Positions 34,388-41,320 of a stretch of 64,000 bases of DNA are shown here, piece by piece (within the stretch, counting starts at the first letter, position 1; every line of letters starts with the position of its first letter). The stretch is taken from the NCBI GenBank assembly GCA_963764205.1, contig CAVXRN010000002.1:372001-436000 (forward strand). Reading direction: 5' to 3'. A program made the position numbers and the translations under genes. The notes beneath the pieces are model-generated. The model saw only the letters and a list, made by a program, of their open reading frames with translations, was not told the DNA's origin and ran no database searches. Source of the DNA: Chersky-840 sp963764205 (GTDB taxonomy: Bacteria > Actinomycetota > Acidimicrobiia > Acidimicrobiales > UBA8190).

Positions 34388-35535
34388 CGAACGGGCTGCG
34401 CCGACGCCGAGCCGGCACGCACGGCTCCGTCGCTGCGCGCGATGGCGGCCACTTCCTCGGTGAGGTCGATGCCGACGGGGCACCATGCGATACACCGACC
34501 GCACCCGACGCACCCCGACGTGGCGAACTGGTCCCACCAGGTGGACAGCTTGTGGGTCAGCCACTGGCGGTAGCGCGAGGAGGTGGAGGCGCGAACGGGC
34601 CCCCCGTGCAGGTACGAGTGGTCGAGGTCGAAGCACGACGCCCACGACCGCTGGCGCGAGATGTCACCGGTCAGGGACGTCGTGTCGCGAACGTCACTAC
34701 AGAAGCACGTGGGGCACACCAGGGTGCAATTCCCGCAGGCGAGACACCGATCTGCCACCTCGTCCCATCGTGGGTGCTCGAGGTTCCGGGCCAGGAGGCC
34801 CGGGAGCCCTTCGGTTCGGATCCCTCTCGTCATGGTGCCGACAGCCGATGCGAGCACCTGGCTCCGGGCCTCGAGATCCGCGTCGGAGGCGATCACGGTG
34901 GGGAGCTGCGACAGGACCTCCGCTCCGCGCTCGGTGCCGACCCGAACGACGTAGCGTTGATGCGCACCGTCGCCGAGCTCGGTGAGCGCCAGGTCGAACC
35001 CCGTGTCTGCTCCGGGTCCTGTTCCCATCGACGTGCAGAAGCACGTGCCGGCGGGTACCCCACACTCCGCTGCCACGATGAACGCACCATCACGCCTGGC
35101 CGCGTAGCGAGGGTCCGGGGCTTGGCCGCGGCGGAGCACCCGGTCGAGCACGTCCAGGGCTACGACCTCGCACGGTCGGGCTCCGATGACGGCCATGGGT
35201 TGCGGCCGATGGTCGGGCTCGGAGAAGGTGACCGTGCCGTCTACCGTGGCGCGCCACACTTCCTGGGTGGGGGGGAAGAACTCGGCTTTCCAGGAGCCGG
35301 GTCCCACCGCCCACGAGAACAACGCACTGTCGCCTTTGCGTTCGAGTCGATAGTGCCCCGGAGCCTGGTCATCTCGATACCCGGCGGGCAGATCGGCAAC
35401 ACCGGTGACGGCCCCGGGCATGATCGCCCCGTCGCGCACGACAGGCCCCCGGGTGTCATATCCCGACTCGGACAGCACCCTGATGAGGATGTCGAGGCCC
35501 GGAGCATCGATTACCGCGGCATCTCCGATATCCAC
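34384..35535 (-). CDS. Hydrogenase beta subunit, 4Fe-4S protein
   Basis: 383 residues, first gene of the operon. C-terminal ferredoxin-like pair of clusters: CLACGNCTLVCPTCFC (about 250-265) and CVGCGRCIAWCPVGIDL (about 348-364). The upstream half, with IGARPCEVVALDVLDRVLRRG, FIVAAECGVPAGTCFCTSMG and GFDLALTELGDG, is the family domain shared with anaerobic sulfite reductase AsrA and sulfhydrogenase beta subunits. It passes electrons between the small and gamma subunits. A DosR-like box lies 42 bp upstream. Confidence 0.93.
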   Translation of the reverse strand: MDIGDAAVIDAPGLDILIRVLSESGYDTRGPVVRDGAIMPGAVTGVADLPAGYRDDQAPGHYRLERKGDSALFSWAVGPGSWKAEFFPPTQEVWRATVDGTVTFSEPDHRPQPMAVIGARPCEVVALDVLDRVLRRGQAPDPRYAARRDGAFIVAAECGVPAGTCFCTSMGTGPGADTGFDLALTELGDGAHQRYVVRVGTERGAEVLSQLPTVIASDADLEARSQVLASAVGTMTRGIRTEGLPGLLARNLEHPRWDEVADRCLACGNCTLVCPTCFCSDVRDTTSLTGDISRQRSWASCFDLDHSYLHGGPVRASTSSRYRQWLTHKLSTWWDQFATSGCVGCGRCIAWCPVGIDLTEEVAAIARSDGAVRAGSASAQPVR

Positions 35536-35570
35536 GGCCGAATCGTACGACGTCTGGGATCACGTCGACA

Positions 35571-35584
35571 GGGCCGGAGGTCAC
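35571..35584 (-). promoter_or_regulatory. DosR-like box upstream of hydrogenase operon
   Basis: Minus strand GTGACCTCCGGCCC; one mismatch (second base) to GGGAC-N4-GNCCC. Centre is about 42 bp before the beta-subunit ATG. The wider gap 35536-35718 is GC-rich and carries other partial GGNCC repeats. Confidence 0.45.
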
Positions 35585-35718
35585 GCCCTCCGGGCGGGCC
35601 CGTGAATGGACCCGGCGCCAAGTCCGAAGCGGCTCGGACCGGGCGGGCGAGCCCGACCATGTGAGCGGCGAATCCGGATCGAGCGTCGGTCGTGGTGGCC
35701 CACCCGGTCGTGCCGCAA

Positions 35719-37635
35719 TTAGGACGTGGCGTCGACCCAGCTCTGCAGGGGCCGGAGCAACGGCGTCTTCTTGCGTTGATGCCCCGACATGCGCCGTAGG
35801 ATGTCGTCGAGCACGTCGATGGCGGTGTCGACATGAGGGCCTTTGTTCAACATGACGCACTCCGCCCGCTGCGCCATGGCCGCATCGGTGACCTCGGCCC
35901 GGGACGGTTGTCCTGTGCGCGCCAGCTGGTCGAGTACCTCGGTGGCCCAGATCACCGGCAGGTGGGCCGCCTCACACAGCCAAAGGATCTCCTCCTGCAC
36001 CTCGGCCAAGCGTTCATATCCCGCTTCGACCGCCAAATCCCCTCGGGCGATCATCACGCCGACCAGGGGCGATCGCATGGCGTGCAGCAGAATCTCGGGG
36101 AGACGCTCGAACGCCGCGGTGGTCTCGATCTTCAGGATGAGCCCGAGGTGTTCGCCCCCGACGCGTCCCAGGTAGTCGTGCACGCGATCGACATCATCCT
36201 CGTGGCGCAAGAACGACACGGCCACCATGTCGGCGTGCGCGGCAGCCTCCTCGAGCAGGGGAAGGTCGGCGTCGGTGACCGCGGCCACGGCGAGGTCGGT
36301 ATCGGGAAGGTTGATCCCCTTCTCTGCTCTCAGGCGCGATCCTCGAGGCGATCCGGTCAGGATCCTGATCCGGAGTTCATTCGCGGCGACGCTCTCGATC
36401 ACGCCGGTCATCTTCCCCTCGTCGAGGAGTACCCGCTGGCCGACCTTGGCCGCCTGGAACGCAGCCGGGAGCGTGCAGCCGATGTGAGCGTATCCAGGCT
36501 GACCCGGGCGCCAGGGCGTCGCGGCCTCCCCGTCGTTGGTGAGGCCGAGGAGATCGCCGACGCGTAGCACGTGGCATTGGGGACTGCGCGACAGGATGCC
36601 CACTCGGGTCGCGTCGCCGTCGCAGACCAGCACTGCCCCGGTTTCCACGTAGGTGGTATCCCAGACCTCGACGACGGCCCGCGTCGGTCCGGCCTCGACC
36701 ACCCGCAGCTCGCGCGGCGAGCCCCGGGTGTCGACGACGTCGACCACGTCTCCGAATTGACGTCGTTCGATCCATGCCGGATCGACACAGAGCTCGTGGG
36801 TCCGAGCGTGTGGGATGGAGTCGGGCACGAGCGTGACCAACGCGGGAGTGACGGGCACTCCCCGCAGGTCGCGCTGGGGTCGCAGCTTCATGATCCGCGG
36901 TCCCTCGACCAACCGGCCGGTCCGCATCTTGGGCCCCGGAAGGTCCATCGACACCCGGCAGGGACGGTCGATCTCAGCCGACGCCTTCCGCACGTTGCAC
37001 GCCATGCGCTCCCACCGGCCCGGGTCGTCATGCGCTCCGTTGATGCGGGCGACGTCCATGCCACGTGCAACGAGGTGCCGCACCAACAGATAGTCGTCGG
37101 CAGCCTCGGTCGGGAGGGTCACCATGATGCGGGGGACCCTCCCCGGGGGTCGGGGGCCGAACAGGGCGTCGGTGTTGCGGTCGAGGGCACGACGCCCCTC
37201 CGCGAAACTCAGGGTGGTCGGGTCGAGTTGGGGCAGGTGTCCGTCGAGCGCGGCTCGCACGCTCTCGAGGGTGGCGAGCACGTGAGGCTCGCATCGCCCC
37301 AAAGACGAAAGGCCACGCTCTCCCAATCCACGCTGGAGCTGGCGGACGTCTTGGTGTCGGAGCGTGAGGTAGTGGACGAGGTTGATCGCATCTCGTCGGT
37401 GGTCGACGTGGACAGAGGCGATGTCGTCACCGTGACCCGTCTCCGCCTGGTGCATGAGGGTTTCGAGTCCGGCCAGCCCGGCGCTGATCGAGGGCCGGTC
37501 GGGATCGTCGCTCGTGTGGCGGCACAGCACGGCAAAGCGACGGGCGGCGGCGACCCAGCGCCTCCGCCATGGCCGCAGCCCGGCTCGAAGAGCCGTGGCA
37601 CGTCCTGAAACGGCACGATCGACGTTGGTGGCCAT
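35719..37635 (-). CDS. Divergent pyruvate kinase-like protein with N-terminal extension
   Basis: 638 residues from ATG 37635. The pyruvate kinase barrel begins around residue 175 (RIMVTLPTEAADDYLLVRHLV). Conserved active-site strings, somewhat altered: SMDLPGPKMRTG, EKGINLPDTDL, MVAVSFLRHEDDV, LILKIETTAAF, GVMIARGDLAVE and RAEVTDAAMAQRAECVMLNKG (usual MLSGET replaced by MLNKG). No C-terminal allosteric domain. The first about 170 residues are a helical extension of unknown role. This fits a family of long PK-like proteins of untested activity. It is downstream of DUF1918 and near PEP synthase and the hydrogenase, suggesting a role in PEP/pyruvate balance at low oxygen. Confidence 0.85.
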   Translation of the reverse strand: MATNVDRAVSGRATALRAGLRPWRRRWVAAARRFAVLCRHTSDDPDRPSISAGLAGLETLMHQAETGHGDDIASVHVDHRRDAINLVHYLTLRHQDVRQLQRGLGERGLSSLGRCEPHVLATLESVRAALDGHLPQLDPTTLSFAEGRRALDRNTDALFGPRPPGRVPRIMVTLPTEAADDYLLVRHLVARGMDVARINGAHDDPGRWERMACNVRKASAEIDRPCRVSMDLPGPKMRTGRLVEGPRIMKLRPQRDLRGVPVTPALVTLVPDSIPHARTHELCVDPAWIERRQFGDVVDVVDTRGSPRELRVVEAGPTRAVVEVWDTTYVETGAVLVCDGDATRVGILSRSPQCHVLRVGDLLGLTNDGEAATPWRPGQPGYAHIGCTLPAAFQAAKVGQRVLLDEGKMTGVIESVAANELRIRILTGSPRGSRLRAEKGINLPDTDLAVAAVTDADLPLLEEAAAHADMVAVSFLRHEDDVDRVHDYLGRVGGEHLGLILKIETTAAFERLPEILLHAMRSPLVGVMIARGDLAVEAGYERLAEVQEEILWLCEAAHLPVIWATEVLDQLARTGQPSRAEVTDAAMAQRAECVMLNKGPHVDTAIDVLDDILRRMSGHQRKKTPLLRPLQSWVDATS

Positions 37636-37657
37636 AGGACGGACGGTCGAGGCCCCG

Positions 37658-37670
37658 GGGACAGAGTCCC
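37658..37670 (-). promoter_or_regulatory. 13-bp palindrome GGGAC-AGA-GTCCC before the PK-like gene
   Basis: Perfect inverted repeat 23 bp upstream of the PK-like ATG, overlapping the DUF1918 stop. Same half-sites as a DosR box but one base shorter in the spacer. An equivalent element (GGGAC-CTT-GTCCC) lies at 41339-41351. Confidence 0.4.
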
Positions 37671-37876
37671 TACCTCGGGTCGACCGTCGCCGGGTAGTGC
37701 TCCACCGAGGCGTCGTCCCCCGGGAAGAACACGCCTTCGTGTCCATCATCGCTCCAACGGACCCGGTAGGGCGGACCCCCGTCGGGGCCCTCGACGTCGA
37801 GGATGACCGCGTCACGAGATGCTTCTCCGACGCGATGGCCCCGCACCACGATCCTGTCTCCGATGGCAGCTCGCAT
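37670..37876 (-). CDS. DUF1918 protein
   Basis: 68 residues: MRAAIGDRIVVRGHRVGEA, VILDVEGPDGGPPYRVRW, DDGHEGVFFPGDDASVEHY. This is the typical DUF1918 SH3-like barrel, frequent in Actinobacteria and in hypoxia-responsive neighbourhoods. No enzymatic residues. Divergent from the universal stress protein; a 34-bp gap to the PK-like gene suggests a two-gene unit. Confidence 0.9.
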   Translation of the reverse strand: MRAAIGDRIVVRGHRVGEASRDAVILDVEGPDGGPPYRVRWSDDGHEGVFFPGDDASVEHYPATVDPR

Positions 37877-38112
37877 CGTACGTACCCTCCTGTTCAGGTC
37901 GGAACCTCCGACACGAGACACGGTACGCGGCATGCCGGCGACGCGACAGGGTCCTTGGCCACCTTCGAGTCCGGGTTTGGGCAGGGCCAACCGGGTTGGG
38001 TGCCCGGCGGTGGGGATCGGGGGATTGCGCCAAGAGGCGGGGACCTTCGACCCTGGTGCGGTTCTCCCGGCGAGCGTCATCGTGGAGGAGGTACCGATCG
38101 ACAGGAGCGACG
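37877..38112. promoter_or_regulatory. Divergent promoter DUF1918/USP with DosR-like boxes
   Basis: 236 bp. Contains GGGACCTTCGACCC at 38040-38053, an exact match to GGGAC-N4-GNCCC whose centre is 66 bp before the USP start, and a weaker GGGTCCTTGGCCAC at 37949-37962 nearer DUF1918. The two could serve the two divergent genes. Confidence 0.55.
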
Positions 38113-38529
38113 ATGTTCGAGCACATTCTGACTGCGCTCGACGGTTCTCCTCATGACAGCAAGACGCTGGCCGCGAGCAAGGAGCTGGCCCAGCTCTCGG
38201 GTGCTCCGGTGCGCGTCGTGCATGTGCGCGAGGGCCATTTCATCGGTCGAGCAGGGCTCGTCTCGACCGAGGGGCACGACGAGGCGTCTCAGGTCGTCGA
38301 CCGGGCCGTCGCTGACCTGGTCGATGCCGGCGTGACGGCAACGGGGACGGTACGGGCTTCGCTCACAGGTCTGGTCGTGACCGAGATCCTGGCGGAAGCC
38401 GAGGAGTCAGGTGCTTCTGTGATCGTCATGGGTTCGCGAGGTGTGAACGATCTCACGGGTCTCCTGGTGGGGAGCACGGCTCACAAGGTCCTGCACCTCG
38501 GACGACTGCCGGTCCTGGTCGCTCGCTGA
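38113..38529 (+). CDS. Universal stress protein (single UspA domain)
   Basis: 138 residues, start ATG 38113. UspA fold: MFEHILTALDGSPHDSKTL at the N-terminus and the ATP-binding signature GSRGVNDLTGLLVGSTAHKVLH near the C-terminus (G-x2-G-x9-G-S/T). Such proteins are the most numerous members of mycobacterial dormancy regulons. Preceded by GGAGGAGG and GACAGGAGCG. A strong DosR-like box is upstream. Converges with DUF779. Confidence 0.94.
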   Translation: MFEHILTALDGSPHDSKTLAASKELAQLSGAPVRVVHVREGHFIGRAGLVSTEGHDEASQVVDRAVADLVDAGVTATGTVRASLTGLVVTEILAEAEESGASVIVMGSRGVNDLTGLLVGSTAHKVLHLGRLPVLVAR

Positions 38530-38569
38530 CGAGCCGGCCGCGGTGGAGCTCGGCTGGCGCTGCACCGAC

Positions 38570-39031
38570 CTATCCCGTCGTGGGCTCGGTCACGTCGCTC
38601 GGCCCGGAGGGACCAGAGGAGGTCGGCGCGCGGGTGGATGGTCCGTCGCCGTTCAGCGCGGCCTGGTCGTCCGCGTTGAAGAGCTTGGAGCGGATGATGA
38701 AATGCCGGTCTTCACCGGCCGCGAGCGAGAACCCCTCGGGCTCTCCGGCACCCACGTCCACGATGAGCTGGGTGTGCTTCCACACCTGGAACTGCCGGGC
38801 ATCGATGTAGAAGGGGCAGCCTCCGACGTCACCCAGTCGTACGTCGTGACCCCCGATGACGAACTCCCCGTCGGCGAAGCACATGGGCATGCTGCCGTCG
38901 CAGCACCCGCCGGACTGGAAGAACATGACCGGGCCGACCTCGCCCACGAGCTGGGCGATGGCCTCGAGCGCCGCCGGTGTGGCAACGACTCGGGCCACTG
39001 CGGCGGCATCCTCGGTGTATGACGCCCCCAT
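38570..39031 (-). CDS. DUF779 protein paired with aldehyde dehydrogenase
   Basis: 153 residues. Conserved Cys-rich centre VMFFQSGGCCDGSMPMCF (about 35-52), then GDVGGCPFYIDARQFQVWKHTQLIVDV and GFSLAAGEDRHFIIRS. DUF779 proteins almost always accompany acetaldehyde-type dehydrogenases; they may bind metal or assist the enzyme, but no function is proven. Located 28 bp after the aldehyde dehydrogenase in the same direction. The last 30 residues are low-complexity Ser/Pro. Confidence 0.92.
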   Translation of the reverse strand: MGASYTEDAAAVARVVATPAALEAIAQLVGEVGPVMFFQSGGCCDGSMPMCFADGEFVIGGHDVRLGDVGGCPFYIDARQFQVWKHTQLIVDVGAGEPEGFSLAAGEDRHFIIRSKLFNADDQAALNGDGPSTRAPTSSGPSGPSDVTEPTTG

Positions 39032-39059
39032 CTCCTGGACCCGTCCCCGCTCAGGTGGC

Positions 39060-40625
39060 CTAGAAGAACCCGAGAGGCTTCGTGCTGTAGCTGACCAGGA
39101 GGTTCTTGGTCTGGGAGTAGTGCTCCAGCATCATCTGGTGGTTCTCTCGGCCCACACCCGAGATCTTGTAGCCACCGAACGCCGCCCCGGCGGGGTAGAG
39201 GTGGTAGCAGTTCGTCCACACTCGGCCGGCCTTGATCGCTCGACCCATGCGGTAGGCGACGTTGCCGTTCCGGGTCCACACCCCGGCACCGAGGCCGTAC
39301 AGGGTGTCGTTGGCGATCCGCACCGCGTCGTCCTCGTCGGTGAACGTCGTGACCGCCAGCACGGGGCCGAAGATCTCTTCCTGGAAGACCCGCATGGAGT
39401 TGTCACCCTTGAGCACGGTGGGCTCGTAGTAGTACCCGTCCTTGAGCTCGCCGTCGAGATGTGCCCGCTCGCCGCCGATGAGCACGTCGGCGCCCTCTTG
39501 GCGACCGATGTCGACGTAGCCCGCGATCTTCTCCAGTTGCTGGGCTGAGTTCTGGGCTCCGACCATGGTGGTCGGGTCCAGGGGGTTGCCCTGGGTGATG
39601 CGACGGATACGGTCCAGGCACCGGGCCATGAACGCGTCGTAGATCGATTCGTGGACGAGCGCCCGGGACGGGCAGGTGCACACCTCGCCCTTGTTGAAGG
39701 CGTAGAGCACCAGGCCTTCGATGGCCTTGTCCAGGAACTCGTCGTCCTCGTCCATCACATCGGCGAAGAACACGTTCGGCGACTTGCCACCGAGCTCCAC
39801 GGTCGAGGGGATGAGGTTCTCCGCCGCGTACTGCATGATCAGGCGCCCCGTCGTGGTCTCGCCGGTGAAGCCGATCTTGGCGATGCGCGGGCTGGAGGCC
39901 AGAGCCTTGCCGATCTCCCCGCCGGGGCCGGTGACGATGTTGATGACGCCGGGAGGAACGACGTCCTGGATCACCTCGGCCAGCTTCAGGATCGACCACG
40001 GCGTGGGCGACGCCGGCTTGACCACGGTGCAGTTGCCAGCTGCCAGCGCAGGAGCGATCTTCCACGCCGCCATCAGGATCGGGAAGTTGAACGGGATGAT
40101 CTGTCCCACGACGCCCAGTGGCTCGTGGAAGTGATACGCGACCGTGTCCTTGTCGATCTCGGTGGAGCGACCCTCGAGCGAGCGGGTGGCTCCGGCGAAG
40201 TACCGGAAGTGGTCGACCGCGAGTGGGATATCGGCGGCCAGCGTTTCGCGCACGGGCTTCCCGTTCTCCCAGCTCTCGGCCACCGCCAGCATCGTGAGGT
40301 TGGCCTCGATGGCGTCGGCGATGGCGTTCAACACCGCGGCGCGCTCGGGAAGCGACGTCTCGCCCCAGGCGTCCTTGGCGGCGTGTGCGGCGTCGAGGGC
40401 GAGCTCGACGTCCTCGGCGGTGGACCTGGCCACCTCGGTGAAAGGCTGGCCTGTGACCGGGCTGATGTTCTTCATGTACTTGCCCACGACCGGGGGCACC
40501 CAGTGCCCACCGATGAAGTTCTCGTAGCGGGGCTTGACCTCCACCAGGCTGCCGCGTTGGCCTGGGGCCACGAACGTGCCGTCGGCTGTCGTTCCTGCAG
40601 TGACGGTTTCTTCGGTCAGGGTCAT
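39060..40625 (-). CDS. Aldehyde dehydrogenase (acetaldehyde/ExaC type)
   Basis: 521 residues. NAD-dependent oxidation of acetaldehyde or similar short aldehydes. Motifs: IIPFNFPILMAAWKIAPALAAGN, VVKPASPTPWS, IGFTGETTTGRL, STVELGGKSPNVFF (general base), and NKGEVCTCPSRALVHES with catalytic Cys; C-terminus WTNCYHLYPAGAAFGGYK. The sequence type and the DUF779 partner point to the ExaC/AldA group. A DosR-like box sits about 133 bp upstream. The first 30 residues (Thr/Glu-rich) may be over-called. Confidence 0.94.
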   Translation of the reverse strand: MTLTEETVTAGTTADGTFVAPGQRGSLVEVKPRYENFIGGHWVPPVVGKYMKNISPVTGQPFTEVARSTAEDVELALDAAHAAKDAWGETSLPERAAVLNAIADAIEANLTMLAVAESWENGKPVRETLAADIPLAVDHFRYFAGATRSLEGRSTEIDKDTVAYHFHEPLGVVGQIIPFNFPILMAAWKIAPALAAGNCTVVKPASPTPWSILKLAEVIQDVVPPGVINIVTGPGGEIGKALASSPRIAKIGFTGETTTGRLIMQYAAENLIPSTVELGGKSPNVFFADVMDEDDEFLDKAIEGLVLYAFNKGEVCTCPSRALVHESIYDAFMARCLDRIRRITQGNPLDPTTMVGAQNSAQQLEKIAGYVDIGRQEGADVLIGGERAHLDGELKDGYYYEPTVLKGDNSMRVFQEEIFGPVLAVTTFTDEDDAVRIANDTLYGLGAGVWTRNGNVAYRMGRAIKAGRVWTNCYHLYPAGAAFGGYKISGVGRENHQMMLEHYSQTKNLLVSYSTKPLGFF

Positions 40626-40853
40626 CGTCGTCTCCGTGCTCGTCTTCGGGCCTTGTGGTCTCTGTGAGCCGGCGCGTTCGGCGGCCGACCCCGGGCAGCG
40701 ACGTCGTCGTGCTCCTCCTTGGAGGATATGAAGGGCGCACCTGCTCCAACAGGGCCAAAGGTCCGTTCGTGGGTGGTCCCGAGGATGCGGTCCACACCTG
40801 TCCAGATCCCCACGGATCTGCCGTCTGCCCAGAGCGCCACCTTGCGCTCAGCC
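40626..40853 (-). promoter_or_regulatory. Aldehyde dehydrogenase upstream region with DosR-like box (40752-40765)
   Basis: 228 bp with no convincing gene. On the minus strand CGGACCTTTGGCCC at 40752-40765 differs from the box consensus only at the first base and resembles the element at 27437-27450. Confidence 0.5.
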
Positions 40854-41309
40854 TCAGGTGGCCACACCCTCGAAGAGCGCGGTCAGGTCGAGCGAGGGGA
40901 CATGCTGGCTCGTCGAGAGAGACACCCAGGTTCGCGCCAGTGCGTCCTTTCCCGCTCCGAAGACGGTCCCCACCAGCCCGGCGGCTTCGAGCAGGTCGTC
41001 GGCGGGTAGCTGTGGCATGACGACATGCCAGATCGCTTCCTCCAGGACATTGAAGCCACTTTGCACTTCGGAGATGCCGAAGCCGGCGTCAAAGCGCTCC
41101 TGCGCCACGCGTTGGGCGTCCTCACAGATCGGTGCGAGGCTCTTCTTGGCCAGGCACTCGAGGACCAGGTCGAACAGGTCATCGAGGCGCCGACGAGACC
41201 ACTCCGAACCCGACGCGTCGTAGTGCCTGAGGTGAGCCCGACCCAGGGCGTCCACAGCCTCTTGGAGGCAATCGTCGTGCATTGTGCTGAGAACCCCGAC
41301 CAGATCCAT
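40854..41309 (-). CDS. Helical protein of unknown function
   Basis: 151 residues from ATG 41309. Predicted all-helical and acidic: MDLVGVLSTMHDDCLQEAVDAL, WSRRRLDDLFDLVLECLAKKSL, AQRVAQERFDAGFGISEVQSGFNVLEEAIWHVVM, LVGTVFGAGKDALARTWVSLS. The arrangement resembles the N-terminal helical sensor domain of RsbR-type regulators and globin-coupled sensors, but there is no output domain and I do not assign it. Located 11 bp after PEP synthase on the same strand. A GGGAC-CTT-GTCCC palindrome lies at 41339-41351, 30 bp upstream. Confidence 0.75.
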   Translation of the reverse strand: MDLVGVLSTMHDDCLQEAVDALGRAHLRHYDASGSEWSRRRLDDLFDLVLECLAKKSLAPICEDAQRVAQERFDAGFGISEVQSGFNVLEEAIWHVVMPQLPADDLLEAAGLVGTVFGAGKDALARTWVSLSTSQHVPSLDLTALFEGVAT

Positions 41310-41320
41310 CTCCGTGCTCC

